From: Bacteroidia bacterium
Lineage (GTDB): Bacteria > Bacteroidota > Bacteroidia > Bacteroidales > Paludibacteraceae
Assembly: GCA_009929445.1 (NCBI GenBank)
Contig: SAAL01000002.1
Coordinates: forward strand, 1-64,000
Length of the DNA: 64,000 nucleotides
Reading direction: 5' to 3'
The notes beneath the pieces are model-generated. The model was not told the DNA's origin. It searched no databases and saw only the letters and a list, made by a program, of their open reading frames with translations. The translations under genes and the position numbers were made by a program. Shown piece by piece: positions 27,022 to 33,984 of this stretch (its first letter is position 1; each line of letters opens with the position of its first letter).

Positions 27022-27627
27022 ATGGCGGTTAAACGAGCTTTATCAGTCAGCGACATACGCAAGTATAAACCCGTTGAACTGAACTTTACAGGAGCATGGA
27101 AGGCGTCCATCGGTACTCCGGAACTTTGCGGGACATGGTTGATTTGGGGGAATTCAGCAAACGGAAAAACGCGCTTCGCTTTGCAGCTCGCCAAATACCT
27201 GACCAACTTCCGACACGTAGCATACAACTCCCTGGAGGAGGGGTTGTCAAAATCCATGCAGGAGGCAATCATCGCCACAGGGCTGGATAAGAACTTTGTA
27301 CTGCTGGATAAAGAAACCGTTGAGGATCTGATCCACCGGCTTCGGAAAAGGAGAAGCCCAGATGTGATATTCATCGACAGTCTGCAGTACACCGGACTCA
27401 ATTATAACCAATACAAAGAACTCAGGCGAGAGTTTCCGCACAAGCTATTCATATTTATCAGTCATGCTGAAGGTAACGAGCCGAAAGGTAACGTAGCCCG
27501 GAGCATCAAGTACGACGCCTTTGTGAAGATACCGGTGATCGGTTACGCGGCATATCCGCAGAGCCGGTACGGGGGAGGCGAGAAATATGTGGTTTGGCAG
27601 TATGGACACGAACAATTTACAATTTAG
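27022..27627 (+). CDS. RecA/RadA-like P-loop ATPase
   Basis: This 201-residue protein has Walker A WGNSANGKTRFALQLA near residue 42 and Walker B DVIFIDSLQ near residue 115, with the strand order of the RecA superfamily. It lies 15 bp after the MuB-like gene and is thus a second ATPase in the transposition operon. A role in replication or recombination is likely but not shown. Overlapping frames in this region are coding shadows. Confidence 0.75.
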   Translation: MAVKRALSVSDIRKYKPVELNFTGAWKASIGTPELCGTWLIWGNSANGKTRFALQLAKYLTNFRHVAYNSLEEGLSKSMQEAIIATGLDKNFVLLDKETVEDLIHRLRKRRSPDVIFIDSLQYTGLNYNQYKELRREFPHKLFIFISHAEGNEPKGNVARSIKYDAFVKIPVIGYAAYPQSRYGGGEKYVVWQYGHEQFTI

Positions 27628-27664
27628 ATATTTACGATTTACGATTTTTTAAAACAACACGGAT

Positions 27665-28114
27665 ATGACAACAACATTAATGGATCAGGAACAAAAGCGG
27701 CTGCTTAAAAAATTCCATACGCTGCTGGCAAAAGCGGGCGTGGATGCAGCGGGCAAAGAGGCAATTCTCTCCGGCTACGGCGTAGAGAGCAGTAAGGAAC
27801 TGACGACATATGAGCTGCTGGAGGTGTGCAACAAGCTGGACAAAATGATTAACCCGAAAGTGGCGGAACTCGACCAATGGCGTAAACGGGTAATCGCTTC
27901 GATTTTCAACTATTTCGGTGCGTTGGGAATACGCTCTGATATGAACCGCGTGAAAGGTACGGCGGCACGGGCTGCAAGCGTGGAAACATTCAACGACATT
28001 CCGCTGGAGCAGCTGCGGGCGGTATATTCGGCATTCACCAAGAAAGCTAAAACGGTGGAGCAGGTGAATGTGGTGACGGAGGAATATATTAAAGATATAA
28101 AGCTGCTAAATTAG
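27665..28114 (+). CDS. GemA-like (Mu gp16) early protein
   Basis: The 149 residues comprise three helical parts: KKFHTLLAKAGVDAAGKEAIL, the ELTTYELLEVCNKLDKM segment, and a C-terminal IPLEQLRAVYSAFTKK. This matches the general layout of Mu GemA/DUF1018 proteins, which affect host gene expression and replication. The assignment rests on pattern and gene order (between MuB and Gam) and is tentative. The start is preceded by CACGGA. Confidence 0.5.
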   Translation: MTTTLMDQEQKRLLKKFHTLLAKAGVDAAGKEAILSGYGVESSKELTTYELLEVCNKLDKMINPKVAELDQWRKRVIASIFNYFGALGIRSDMNRVKGTAARAASVETFNDIPLEQLRAVYSAFTKKAKTVEQVNVVTEEYIKDIKLLN

Positions 28115-28116
28115 GT

Positions 28117-28317
28117 ATGTTCACCAACGAACGCACCAAAGAACTCGACCTGCAGATAAAAGCAGCCGGGATAAAGCCACCGAGACGAGTGAAAAAAAAC
28201 ACTTGTTTCCGTAATTTTTTGGCCGGGTTGATATGGTATGAGCGATTTATGCGGAATCCGAAAAATGCAGAAATAATTATACGAATGAGATTTTACAATA
28301 ACAATTTTAATTTATAG
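28117..28317 (+). CDS. Small basic hypothetical protein
   Basis: This 66-residue protein (MFTNERTKELDLQIKAAGIK at its start) has a basic middle and a hydrophobic FLAGLIWYERFM segment. It starts two bases after the preceding stop and ends six bases before gam, which supports a real operon gene. The function is unknown. Confidence 0.5.
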   Translation: MFTNERTKELDLQIKAAGIKPPRRVKKNTCFRNFLAGLIWYERFMRNPKNAEIIIRMRFYNNNFNL

Positions 28318-28323
28318 AAAAAA

Positions 28324-28839
28324 ATGGCAAAGACAAGAGAAAAAAAAGTAGTGCACACGGGCGTGAGCACGGAACAAATGGAAACGGCATTCGCCGAATT
28401 CGCCACGGCTGACGCAAAGCTGCAAAAGATTAATGCGACAATGGATGTGAAGTTCACCGAGATCCGCGACCGGTACTCGGACGAGATTGCGCGGCTGACT
28501 GAGCTAAAAGACAAGGCATTTGACCTGCTTCAAGCGTTTGCGATGGAGAATAAGGACGAACTTTTCGCACGTAAAAAAAGTATGGAGAGCGTTCACGGCG
28601 TGATCGGGTTCCGCACGGGTACACCGAAGTTGAAAACCCTAAAAGGCTTTACCTGGGGCGCAGTGACCAACCTGCTGAAAGAGTTCCTTCCAGGATATAT
28701 CCGCGTGACCGAGGAGCCGGCTAAAGACAAGCTGCTCGCAGATCGGGACGATGAAGAAGTGTACGGCATGTTTTCCAGAGTGGGAATAGCAGTGGCGCAG
28801 GACGAGACATTTTATGTGGAACCGAAGAAAGAAGAGTAA
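28324..28839 (+). CDS. gam: Gam-like host nuclease inhibitor
   Basis: This 171-residue protein resembles Mu Gam, which binds DNA ends like Ku and protects linear phage DNA from RecBCD-type nucleases. It has a long N-terminal coiled coil (KLQKINATMDVKFTEIRDRY) and the family segment SVHGVIGFRTGTPKLKTLKG near residue 95, then a compact C-terminal domain. The expected host target here would be the AddAB system, whose AddB-like part is encoded at 2386-5268. Confidence 0.85.
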   Translation: MAKTREKKVVHTGVSTEQMETAFAEFATADAKLQKINATMDVKFTEIRDRYSDEIARLTELKDKAFDLLQAFAMENKDELFARKKSMESVHGVIGFRTGTPKLKTLKGFTWGAVTNLLKEFLPGYIRVTEEPAKDKLLADRDDEEVYGMFSRVGIAVAQDETFYVEPKKEE

Positions 28840-28894
28840 ATAGTTTATAGTTAATAGTTAATACTTTTTTCATAGATTTATTTTTAAAATCTAT

Positions 28895-29204
28895 TGGCAG
28901 CGGTGGTTTGTGAAAATAGCAGCTGTAAAAAACACCACCTCCAACCTGGTACGGGGAGGTGGAACAAACCCAACAGAGAAGAGCAGGAGCGCATCTTTCA
29001 ACCGGCGAAGTACCGCCGAAAACCGACAGTCCGGGTTTGCCCGAGGACTACATAAATTAAGCCGAAAAAGGCAAAACACTCATTAAGGCATGACACGACG
29101 GAAAGACGCCGACGCTGGCGAGAAAATAAAGCGTATGGAGGTTGAAAGATAGCGAGCACGATCCAACAGAGCAGAAGGGAGCCGTAAGGTGCGGCTCCCT
29201 TTTA
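28895..29204 (+). ncRNA. Candidate structured RNA between gam and the ASCH-like gene
   Basis: No convincing protein frame covers this stretch. It contains an 8-bp hairpin CCACCTCC/GGAGGTGG (28935-28962) and a perfect 11-bp long-range helix ATCTTTCAACC (28993-29003) with GGTTGAAAGAT (29140-29150). That helix encloses short hairpins at 29004-29017, 29029-29048 and near 29062. The region ends in a 10-bp terminator stem (29175-29201). The pattern is that of a multibranched RNA with intrinsic termination. I cannot assign it to a known RNA family. Confidence 0.6.
29175..29204 (+). terminator. Terminator ending the structured RNA
   Basis: AAGGGAGCCG (29175-29184) pairs perfectly with CGGCTCCCTT (29192-29201) around a 7-nt loop, followed by T residues. 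Confidence 0.75.
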
Positions 29205-29239
29205 ACAAGGGGTTGCAAAAACAAAAACAATTGTACAGA

Positions 29240-29253
29240 CGGAGCATGCTCCG
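29240..29253. repeat. CGGAGCATGCTCCG palindrome
   Basis: This perfect 14-bp palindrome is flanked by ACAGA and CCTCTAC. An identical copy lies at 38242-38255; related GCATGC-centred palindromes are at 34521-34540 and 42203-42222. Confidence 0.75.
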
Positions 29254-29276
29254 CCTCTACAAAAAATAAACTACAC

Positions 29277-29678
29277 ATGGTACTAAGTTTTAATCAAAAT
29301 TTCCCGGAAAAAATAATAAACGGGACAAAAATTCACACGATCCACCAGGACACCACCGGCAGGTGGAAGGCGGGAATGAAAATTCAGTTTGCCACCGGAG
29401 CCCGAACAGAAGCGTATAACCAATTTCACGAGGCTGAATGCACCGGGGTACAGGATATTGAAATACGATACACCGATATGCGCGGAGCTGTGGAAATATA
29501 CATCGACGGAAAACATCTTGGAACGTGGCACCGGTTTATGCCGCCAAGATCAGTCAATGTGGCAGACGTGCTGCGGCTGGCAGTGAATGATGGATTTGAA
29601 GGAGTGACAGAGTTTTTAAACTGGTTTCAAAGGGACTTTAAAGGGAAAGTCATTCACTGGACGGATGTGCGGTATTAA
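29277..29678 (+). CDS. ASCH/PUA-like small phage protein
   Basis: This 133-residue protein carries FPEKIINGTKIHTIHQDTTG then RWKAGMKIQF near its start, and DGFEGVTEFLNWFQRDFKGK with IHWTDVRY at the end. This is the pattern of a common Bacteroidota phage protein with an ASCH-like (RNA-binding PUA-type) fold. The start at 29277 is chosen because the upstream extension reads through the RNA terminator and a palindromic repeat. The role is unknown. Confidence 0.65.
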   Translation: MVLSFNQNFPEKIINGTKIHTIHQDTTGRWKAGMKIQFATGARTEAYNQFHEAECTGVQDIEIRYTDMRGAVEIYIDGKHLGTWHRFMPPRSVNVADVLRLAVNDGFEGVTEFLNWFQRDFKGKVIHWTDVRY

Positions 29679-29690
29679 TCTTAACGTTTT

Positions 29691-29802
29691 GCATATACCC
29701 GAAGGAGGGGATTTTGGAACACTAATCTATCAATAAACGATGAATAAACTTAGAAGTAAGGACTTTCATTTCAGCACTATAACCCCTCTTTTGGGTATAT
29801 GC
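29691..29802. repeat. Long inverted repeat, 20-nt arms
   Basis: GCATATACCCGAAGGAGGGG (29691-29710) and CCCCTCTTTTGGGTATATGC (29783-29802) pair over 18 of 20 positions, the two differences being wobble pairs. A 72-nt spacer separates the arms and contains no gene. Confidence 0.75.
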
Positions 29803-29866
29803 TGTTATGGGCTGCTGTTCTTTAAAGATATAGCTCTGGGCGGGCTTTGTAAAACCCACAATTAAA
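29803..29866 (+). repeat. attC-like imperfect palindrome, left copy
   Basis: The element starts with CTGTTATGGGC at its outer end and finishes with AACCCACAATT next to the small gene. The outer parts TTATGGG and CCCACAA can pair with one wobble, while the middle is unrelated to the other copy. This conserved-ends, variable-middle design resembles integron attC sites. Confidence 0.45.
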
Positions 29867-29867
29867 T

Positions 29868-30050
29868 ATGTACGAGAAATTAGAACTCGAAAGAATCAAA
29901 CTTGAAGTCGAAAGAATGGAGTTTGAAAAGGAAAGAAACGAAAAGGAATATCGTTTCAGATGCATTGAAATTGCAAGAAATTCATCTTGCGACAATGCCA
30001 CTTTATTGCAAGATGCTAAAAAGATTCTTGACTTTATTGAGGCAAAGTAA
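29868..30050 (+). CDS. Small coiled-coil protein in an inverted-repeat cassette
   Basis: This 60-residue protein is mostly charged helix (KLELERIKLEVERMEFEKER) followed by CDNATLLQDAKKILDFIEAK. No family is recognised. It is bracketed by inverted copies of CTGTTATGGGC and AACCCACAATT, so gene and flanks look like one inserted unit. AT-rich codon use compared with its neighbours fits recent arrival. Confidence 0.5.
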   Translation: MYEKLELERIKLEVERMEFEKERNEKEYRFRCIEIARNSSCDNATLLQDAKKILDFIEAK

Positions 30051-30105
30051 AATTGTGGGTTCGTAGGACGGTCTTTCTGGGTCGTCTTACGGTTGCCCAT
30101 AACAG
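30051..30105 (-). repeat. attC-like imperfect palindrome, right copy
   Basis: AATTGTGGGTT begins the element at the gene and GCCCATAACAG ends it, the exact inverse of the left copy's boxes. Inside, GTAGGACG pairs with CGTCTTAC (7 of 8). Confidence 0.45.
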
Positions 30106-30110
30106 AAAAT

Positions 30111-30587
30111 ATGGATCAACAAACAGCAATAAAAATACTGAATTCGGCGCGGTCGTCGAAGGAACAATTAAGGGAGGCACTGGCGTGGGCACTGGGGGAA
30201 GCCCCCCAACCCTCCCGAAACAAGTTCGGGACAGGCTCTAAAGGGGGAGCAAAGGAGCCAAGTGCGTTTAATGAGTGTAAATCGGTATTCAGTGCCGAGT
30301 ACCGAAAAACGGCTGGCGTGACGTATGTGTTCGGGGTGAAGGACGGGGTGGCGCTGGCGTCCATTATCAAGAAATTAGAGGCGATGGGAGAATCCAACAT
30401 ACCGGGAGCTTTCACCGTCATCGTGCAGAACCTGCCGGAATGGTACCGTAAAAATGCATTTTCAATCCCTGTAATCAATAGTAAATTAAATGAAATTATC
30501 GCAAGCATTAGCAAAAAGACAGGAAGCACAAACGGCAATAACGCCGCTCGTGAGGCCGTTCGAAATGCTTTCACCGGCGGTCGTTAG
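30111..30587 (+). CDS. Hypothetical phage protein with an inserted repeat
   Basis: This 158-residue protein has an N-terminal helix (TAIKILNSARSSKEQLREAL) and a conserved-looking C-terminal domain with AGVTYVFGVKDGVALASIIKK. Between them, PQPSRNKFGTGSKGGAKEP is encoded by a palindromic repeat (30200-30253), read in frame. The start is the ATG at 30111. Its end overlaps the next gene by 98 bp. No function is recognised. Confidence 0.6.
   Translation: MDQQTAIKILNSARSSKEQLREALAWALGEAPQPSRNKFGTGSKGGAKEPSAFNECKSVFSAEYRKTAGVTYVFGVKDGVALASIIKKLEAMGESNIPGAFTVIVQNLPEWYRKNAFSIPVINSKLNEIIASISKKTGSTNGNNAAREAVRNAFTGGR
30200..30253. repeat. In-frame CCCTCCCGAAACAAGTTCGGG repeat
   Basis: A composite of the C-rich palindromic family (AACCCTCCCGAAACAAGTTC, then GGGACAGGCTCTAAAGGGGG) lies within coding sequence and adds about 18 residues without a frameshift. 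Confidence 0.7.
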
Positions 30588-31044
30588 GCGAGAGATGGCA
30601 AGCGTGACGGACTTGGCCGCTGCCGTTAGAATAGCCGGGCAGGTTCCGGCGCTGGCCGTGGTGGGTAAGGAATACGGGCGTGATAAAGCGGAGCTTATGA
30701 TCAAGGCTTACCTTTTTGACCTGGAAGATTATTTCGATTTTGATAAAAAGATGAACGAGGCCCAGCTGGACTTTATCGCTTCCAGGATGCTGGACAAATA
30801 CTACGGCCTTACAACAGCCGACATCCACGTTATATTTGGGCAATTGAAAAGCGGAGTATGCGAGTTCTACGGGCGAATTCACCCTGATGCCGTGCTCCGG
30901 GAAGTGGACAGATACTGGGAAGAGCGGTGTGCCGCCTTCGCCGAACAAAGCTATTACGCCAGCGTATCCGATAAGGGAGGCAACATAACGAGCAAACATG
31001 CCGCTGAAGAGCTGGCGCGATTGGAGAAAAAATTCAGGGGATAA
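30490..31044 (+). CDS. Conserved Bacteroidota phage/mobile element protein
   Basis: This 184-residue helical protein has NEAQLDFIASRMLDKYYGLT followed by ADIHVIFGQLKSGVCEFYGR and DAVLREVDRYWEERC, a conserved set seen in Bacteroidota phages and conjugative elements without known function (possibly the DUF6633 type). The first 98 bp overlap the preceding gene in another frame; an internal ATG at 30565 would give a shorter product with less overlap. Confidence 0.6.
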   Translation: MKLSQALAKRQEAQTAITPLVRPFEMLSPAVVRREMASVTDLAAAVRIAGQVPALAVVGKEYGRDKAELMIKAYLFDLEDYFDFDKKMNEAQLDFIASRMLDKYYGLTTADIHVIFGQLKSGVCEFYGRIHPDAVLREVDRYWEERCAAFAEQSYYASVSDKGGNITSKHAAEELARLEKKFRG

Positions 31045-31049
31045 AAAAT

Positions 31050-31135
31050 ACCGGGTGTGCGTGATAAAGATACGAATTAATTAACAATTCAGAGACTTTT
31101 GTAAAATTAGCGTTGAATTTTAGGGCGCACCCGGT
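31050..31135. repeat. Inverted repeat before the HAD phosphatase gene
   Basis: ACCGGGTGTGC (31050-31060) pairs with GCGCACCCGGT (31125-31135) at 10 of 11 positions, with a wobble. The loop is AT-rich and could hold a promoter. It may form a leader hairpin for the gene at 31154. Confidence 0.55.
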
Positions 31136-31153
31136 TAAATTTTAAAAAAAGAA

Positions 31154-31522
31154 ATGATTATAGCAGTAGATTTTGATGGGACGTTGCACCTGGGGCAATT
31201 CCCGGCGATAGGTATAGAAGCGCCGGACGCGGCAGCCGTAATGAATAAATTAAAAGATGAGGGTCATTACCTGATTATTAATACGGCCAGGGATGGGGCT
31301 GAGTTGCTGGCGGCTATTAACTGGCTGCTTGAGCATGGAATTCCGTTTGACCGCGTGAATGACAATCACCCCGGTAATGTAGCCAAATATGGTTCGAACA
31401 GCCGGAAGGTGTACGCGCATCTGTATGTGGATGACCGGCAGGTGGGCGGGCTGCCCCCGTGGGCGGACATATATACTCACGTGACGGAGCTGGATGAGCG
31501 GTGGAAACAGGCGCAACGATAA
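31154..31522 (+). CDS. HAD-superfamily phosphatase, BT0820-like
   Basis: This 122-residue hydrolase has the HAD nucleophile motif AVDFDGTL (D6, D8), motif II in LIINTARDG and the acidic motif in YVDDRQVGG. It is a compact cap-less type related to small Bacteroides phosphatases. Phages use such enzymes on nucleotides or nucleic acid ends, but the substrate is not evident here. Confidence 0.82.
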   Translation: MIIAVDFDGTLHLGQFPAIGIEAPDAAAVMNKLKDEGHYLIINTARDGAELLAAINWLLEHGIPFDRVNDNHPGNVAKYGSNSRKVYAHLYVDDRQVGGLPPWADIYTHVTELDERWKQAQR

Positions 31523-31599
31523 AAAAAAAGACCCGCACGTTCGAAAACGATTAGGCCCTTTGAGCTGGTAATACAAAGATACTAAGACTTTTCGGAAAT

Positions 31600-31827
31600 A
31601 TGCATAACTCGACAAGAAAAAAAGCTGAACTGATTCAGAAGATGGTGGCTGACAACTACCTGCCCGAGCGCCAGGACCGGTGCAAGCTGTGGGTGTACCG
31701 GAACCACGTGCGGCGGGTGATACCGATGAGCGAGCGGACGTTCTGGCGATATGTGACGATGGATGTTACTTCGACAGGCTCAGTAACCGAGGAGGAAGAT
31801 GTAAGGCAGCTGAAATTATTTGAATAA
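31600..31827 (+). CDS. Small protein with possible DNA-binding helix
   Basis: This 75-residue basic protein contains PMSERTFWRYV, which resembles a recognition helix, preceded by Arg-rich sequence. Its place after Gam and before the antirepressor is where Mu keeps its middle/late activator, but similarity to Mor is not shown. The C-terminal DVTSTGSVTEEED is encoded in part by a TTCGACAGGCTCAG-type repeat (31766-31790). Confidence 0.5.
   Translation: MHNSTRKKAELIQKMVADNYLPERQDRCKLWVYRNHVRRVIPMSERTFWRYVTMDVTSTGSVTEEEDVRQLKLFE
31766..31790. repeat. ACTTCGACAGGCTCAGTAAC repeat in coding sequence
   Basis: A member of the TTCGACAGGCTCAG-type dispersed family is read in frame near the end of a small gene. 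Related forms are at 10355, 43400 and within 46078-46124. Confidence 0.6.
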
Positions 31828-31842
31828 AAAATTTCACTTTTT

Positions 31843-31873
31843 ATTGCATATCCAAAAACTTTGTTTAATTTTG
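31843..31873 (+). promoter_or_regulatory. Promoter of the antirepressor leader RNA
   Basis: ATTG (31843-31846) and TAATTTTG (31866-31873) are separated by exactly 19 nt. Transcription should start near 31880, about 170 nt before the antirepressor ATG. Confidence 0.7.
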
Positions 31874-31878
31874 CCCCC

Positions 31879-32030
31879 GACTTACATTATTACACTCTTG
31901 GGCAAAAAATCAACAATTTTTTAAACAAGATAACCGGAAAGCCCGATAAGGAGGTACGAGAGGAAACGACCGTACTGCTTTTACGCCCGTCGTAGTAGTG
32001 TAAGTCACTCCTAAGTCGGGCTTTCTTTTT
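31879..32030 (+). ncRNA. c4-like antisense/attenuator RNA before the antirepressor
   Basis: The predicted RNA ends in a terminator: GAAAGCCCGA (31937-31946) with TCGGGCTTTC (32016-32025), then TTTTT. Its 5' end GACTTACATTATTAC (31879-31893) can pair over 15 positions with GTAGTAGTGTAAGTC (31992-32006) in the terminator loop. The loop segment TGTAAGTCA (31999-32007) is also the exact complement of TGACTTACA at the antirepressor start (32050-32058). This is consistent with an RNA switch or antisense repressor of antirepressor synthesis. Confidence 0.65.
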
Positions 32031-32048
32031 ATCAAAAATTCTTTTAAA

Positions 32049-32690
32049 ATGACTTACAAAAAGAATGAATTGGTTATCGTGAATAACAGTAGCGATAACA
32101 TGTTAATTGATGCGAGACTTTTGCATCAGCAGTTACAAATCGCCACGAGATTTGACACGTGGATTCAAAGGAGAATTGAAGAGTTTGGTTTTGAAAAAAA
32201 TCAGGACTATTTTGAATTACGCTCAAATTTGAGCATAATTATTCCTGGAAGAAAACCAACTGATTACCACCTCACTATGGACATGGCCAAAGAGCTTGCC
32301 ATGTTGGAGCGCAACGAAGTGGGCAAGCGGATACGGCAGTACTTTATAGCCGTGGAAAAGCAAGCCCGGGCAGAGCGCAAGCCCATATCCGGACTTCCTA
32401 CCGATATAGAGAGTATCAGCATCAACGGACGCGCGATGTACCCATTCAAGCGGATGGCTTTGGCACTCGGCTACACTTCCGGCGGCGGGATATACGAGCG
32501 TAAGCGGCGGTACCCGAATCACTTTATTGAATTTGACAAAATAACGTATGTAAGCGAGGAACTTGCCACCCTGATGATGTACCAACGCCAGCAGCTGAAC
32601 TACAGAGCGATGGTAAAAGATATGGAGCCTGTATTACCCCTTGACTGGGGCACACAGCCGCTGGAACTGAAAGGAGGACATGCGCTATGA
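32049..32690 (+). CDS. AntA/AntB-type antirepressor
   Basis: This 213-residue protein has an N-terminal AntA/AntB domain: ARLLHQQLQIATRFDTWIQR then EFGFEKNQDYFEL, and TDYHLTMDMAKELAMLERNE followed by GKRIRQYFI. The C-terminal part has a second possible DNA-binding region (YPFKRMALALGY). Such proteins antagonise the phage repressor and trigger lytic growth. It has no room for its own promoter downstream of the leader terminator, so expression depends on read-through and on translation control by the leader RNA. Confidence 0.85.
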   Translation: MTYKKNELVIVNNSSDNMLIDARLLHQQLQIATRFDTWIQRRIEEFGFEKNQDYFELRSNLSIIIPGRKPTDYHLTMDMAKELAMLERNEVGKRIRQYFIAVEKQARAERKPISGLPTDIESISINGRAMYPFKRMALALGYTSGGGIYERKRRYPNHFIEFDKITYVSEELATLMMYQRQQLNYRAMVKDMEPVLPLDWGTQPLELKGGHAL

Positions 32691-32887
32691 GAATAGAACT
32701 GAAAGCCACAAGATACGAAGTGCTGGAAGACGGCACCCTGCGTGTGTACACGAATACGGAAGACTTCAAGGCGATGCTTGACCATCACAGCCCGAATATC
32801 CTTATAGAGTACCTGAACGAACGGTGGAAGCCGGGTATAGCTCCTGTGAAATACCGGAAGGAAAGAAAGGGGGGCGAACAATGGTAA
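32687..32887 (+). CDS. Small hypothetical protein
   Basis: This 66-residue protein begins MRIELKATRYEVLEDGTLRV and ends in a basic tail. Its start overlaps the antirepressor stop (ATGA), so it is translationally coupled. It is unrecognised and may act with the antirepressor. Confidence 0.6.
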   Translation: MRIELKATRYEVLEDGTLRVYTNTEDFKAMLDHHSPNILIEYLNERWKPGIAPVKYRKERKGGEQW

Positions 32888-33090
32888 CATTCACCGAACG
32901 GGCATACACGGTAGCCGTGGAAACTGGAATATATCCTGAGGACAATTACAGGCAGACCATTGACGAACTTATCAGCTTGCTGCAATCAGTTGACCACGAT
33001 ATGCGGGGCGAAGATAACTACTACTACCTGCTGGAGCTGCTGCGGGCTATGATGCCCAGTGAGGAGCAGATAAAAAGAATGATTGCATAA
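32881..33090 (+). CDS. Small acidic hypothetical protein
   Basis: This 69-residue helical protein (MVTFTERAYTVAVETGIYPE at its start) overlaps the preceding stop by seven bases. I chose the ATG at 32881 over the longer frame because it fits operon spacing. It is the last gene before a terminator hairpin. The function is unknown. Confidence 0.55.
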   Translation: MVTFTERAYTVAVETGIYPEDNYRQTIDELISLLQSVDHDMRGEDNYYYLLELLRAMMPSEEQIKRMIA

Positions 33091-33097
33091 TATTTTC

Positions 33098-33137
33098 AAA
33101 CTCCGCTTGGTAATGTCAGGCGGAGTTTGTATTTTTG
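33098..33137 (+). promoter_or_regulatory. Overlapping terminator hairpin and moron promoter
   Basis: AAACTCCGC (33098-33106) and GCGGAGTTT (33120-33128) form a perfect 9-bp stem that can end the early operon. TATTTTTG (33130-33137) is a -7 box, with CTTG at 33106-33109 at 20-nt spacing. The lipoprotein gene downstream thus has its own promoter. Confidence 0.6.
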
Positions 33138-33162
33138 AGAATTATTAACAAATTAAATTTAT

Positions 33163-33981
33163 ATGACCATGAGAAAAACATTGATTTATTTTGTAACGCT
33201 AATATTAATTTATGGTTGTGGATCAGATAACGGGAAGGAGCCAATCAATACAGCTAAAAATTCGTTTGAAATAGTATTACCTTCTACCGTTTTTAACGGT
33301 GAGGAGTTTTCGGTTTCAGCAACCGGAAAAAATCTAATGAAAGTAGAAATTTATATAGGTGAGAAATTAGAAAAAACGTTATTATCAGAGCCTTATTCTG
33401 TAAGTATTAAATTGGTTGACTTGAACACCGGCAAAAACACAATTTCCGCAATTGCAGAATACAAAGACGGCTCAAAAGACAAAAAAAGTTTTGACTTCCA
33501 ATTTAAAGTAAAAGAAGGAGCTGATTACCAAGGTGGGTTGATTGTTTACTTAGATGCTAACGGGTTAAACGGTATTATTGCTGCAAAAGATGACTTATCT
33601 GACGGCAGTTTTACCGGGAGGTATTTTTTTGACCATAATTATCCTCGTGAAGGAGTTTCTTATAAGGCATTTGATGAGAATAACGGACAGAATAATACAA
33701 AATTAATAGGCGGTACAGATGCAGATATGGCTGCTGTAGCTTGTAGAAAATATAGAGGTGGCGGTTTTAGTGACTGGTATATCCCTGCGATAAATGAGTT
33801 CGAATATATGCTTAAATATGATAAATTGCTCAAGCTTGATGTTTCAAGTAAGCTCTATTGGTCTTCTACACTTATAGACGGTCTTCATGCGAAACTATAT
33901 TGCTTTGGTCGTTGTGCTTATGTTTTGAAAGATTGCGAATTAAATAATTACAGGTATGTTAGAGTATTGAGAAGATTTTAA
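33163..33981 (+). CDS. Lipoprotein with Ig-like and DUF1566-like domains (moron)
   Basis: This 272-residue lipoprotein has a signal peptide and lipobox cysteine in LIYGCGSD. Residues 30-115 form an Ig-like beta domain. Residues 125-272 show the DUF1566 (Lcl) pattern: GGLIVYLDANGLNGIIAAKD, GGGFSDWYIPAINEFE and YWSST, ending RYVRVLRRF. The gene is clearly more AT-rich than its neighbours and has its own promoter and terminator, as expected for a lysogenic-conversion gene. A surface role (adhesion, phage exclusion) is inferred only. An alternative start is the ATG at 33169. Confidence 0.82.
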   Translation: MTMRKTLIYFVTLILIYGCGSDNGKEPINTAKNSFEIVLPSTVFNGEEFSVSATGKNLMKVEIYIGEKLEKTLLSEPYSVSIKLVDLNTGKNTISAIAEYKDGSKDKKSFDFQFKVKEGADYQGGLIVYLDANGLNGIIAAKDDLSDGSFTGRYFFDHNYPREGVSYKAFDENNGQNNTKLIGGTDADMAAVACRKYRGGGFSDWYIPAINEFEYMLKYDKLLKLDVSSKLYWSSTLIDGLHAKLYCFGRCAYVLKDCELNNYRYVRVLRRF

Positions 33982-33984
33982 CTA

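Noticed and set aside
29142..29276. N-terminal extension of the ASCH-like gene
   Set aside because: It would translate the RNA terminator and a palindromic repeat; the ATG at 29277 begins the conserved part.
29803..30105. A true integron cassette array
   Set aside because: No integrase, only one gene, and the two attC-like elements point in opposite directions; kept only as an attC-like finding.
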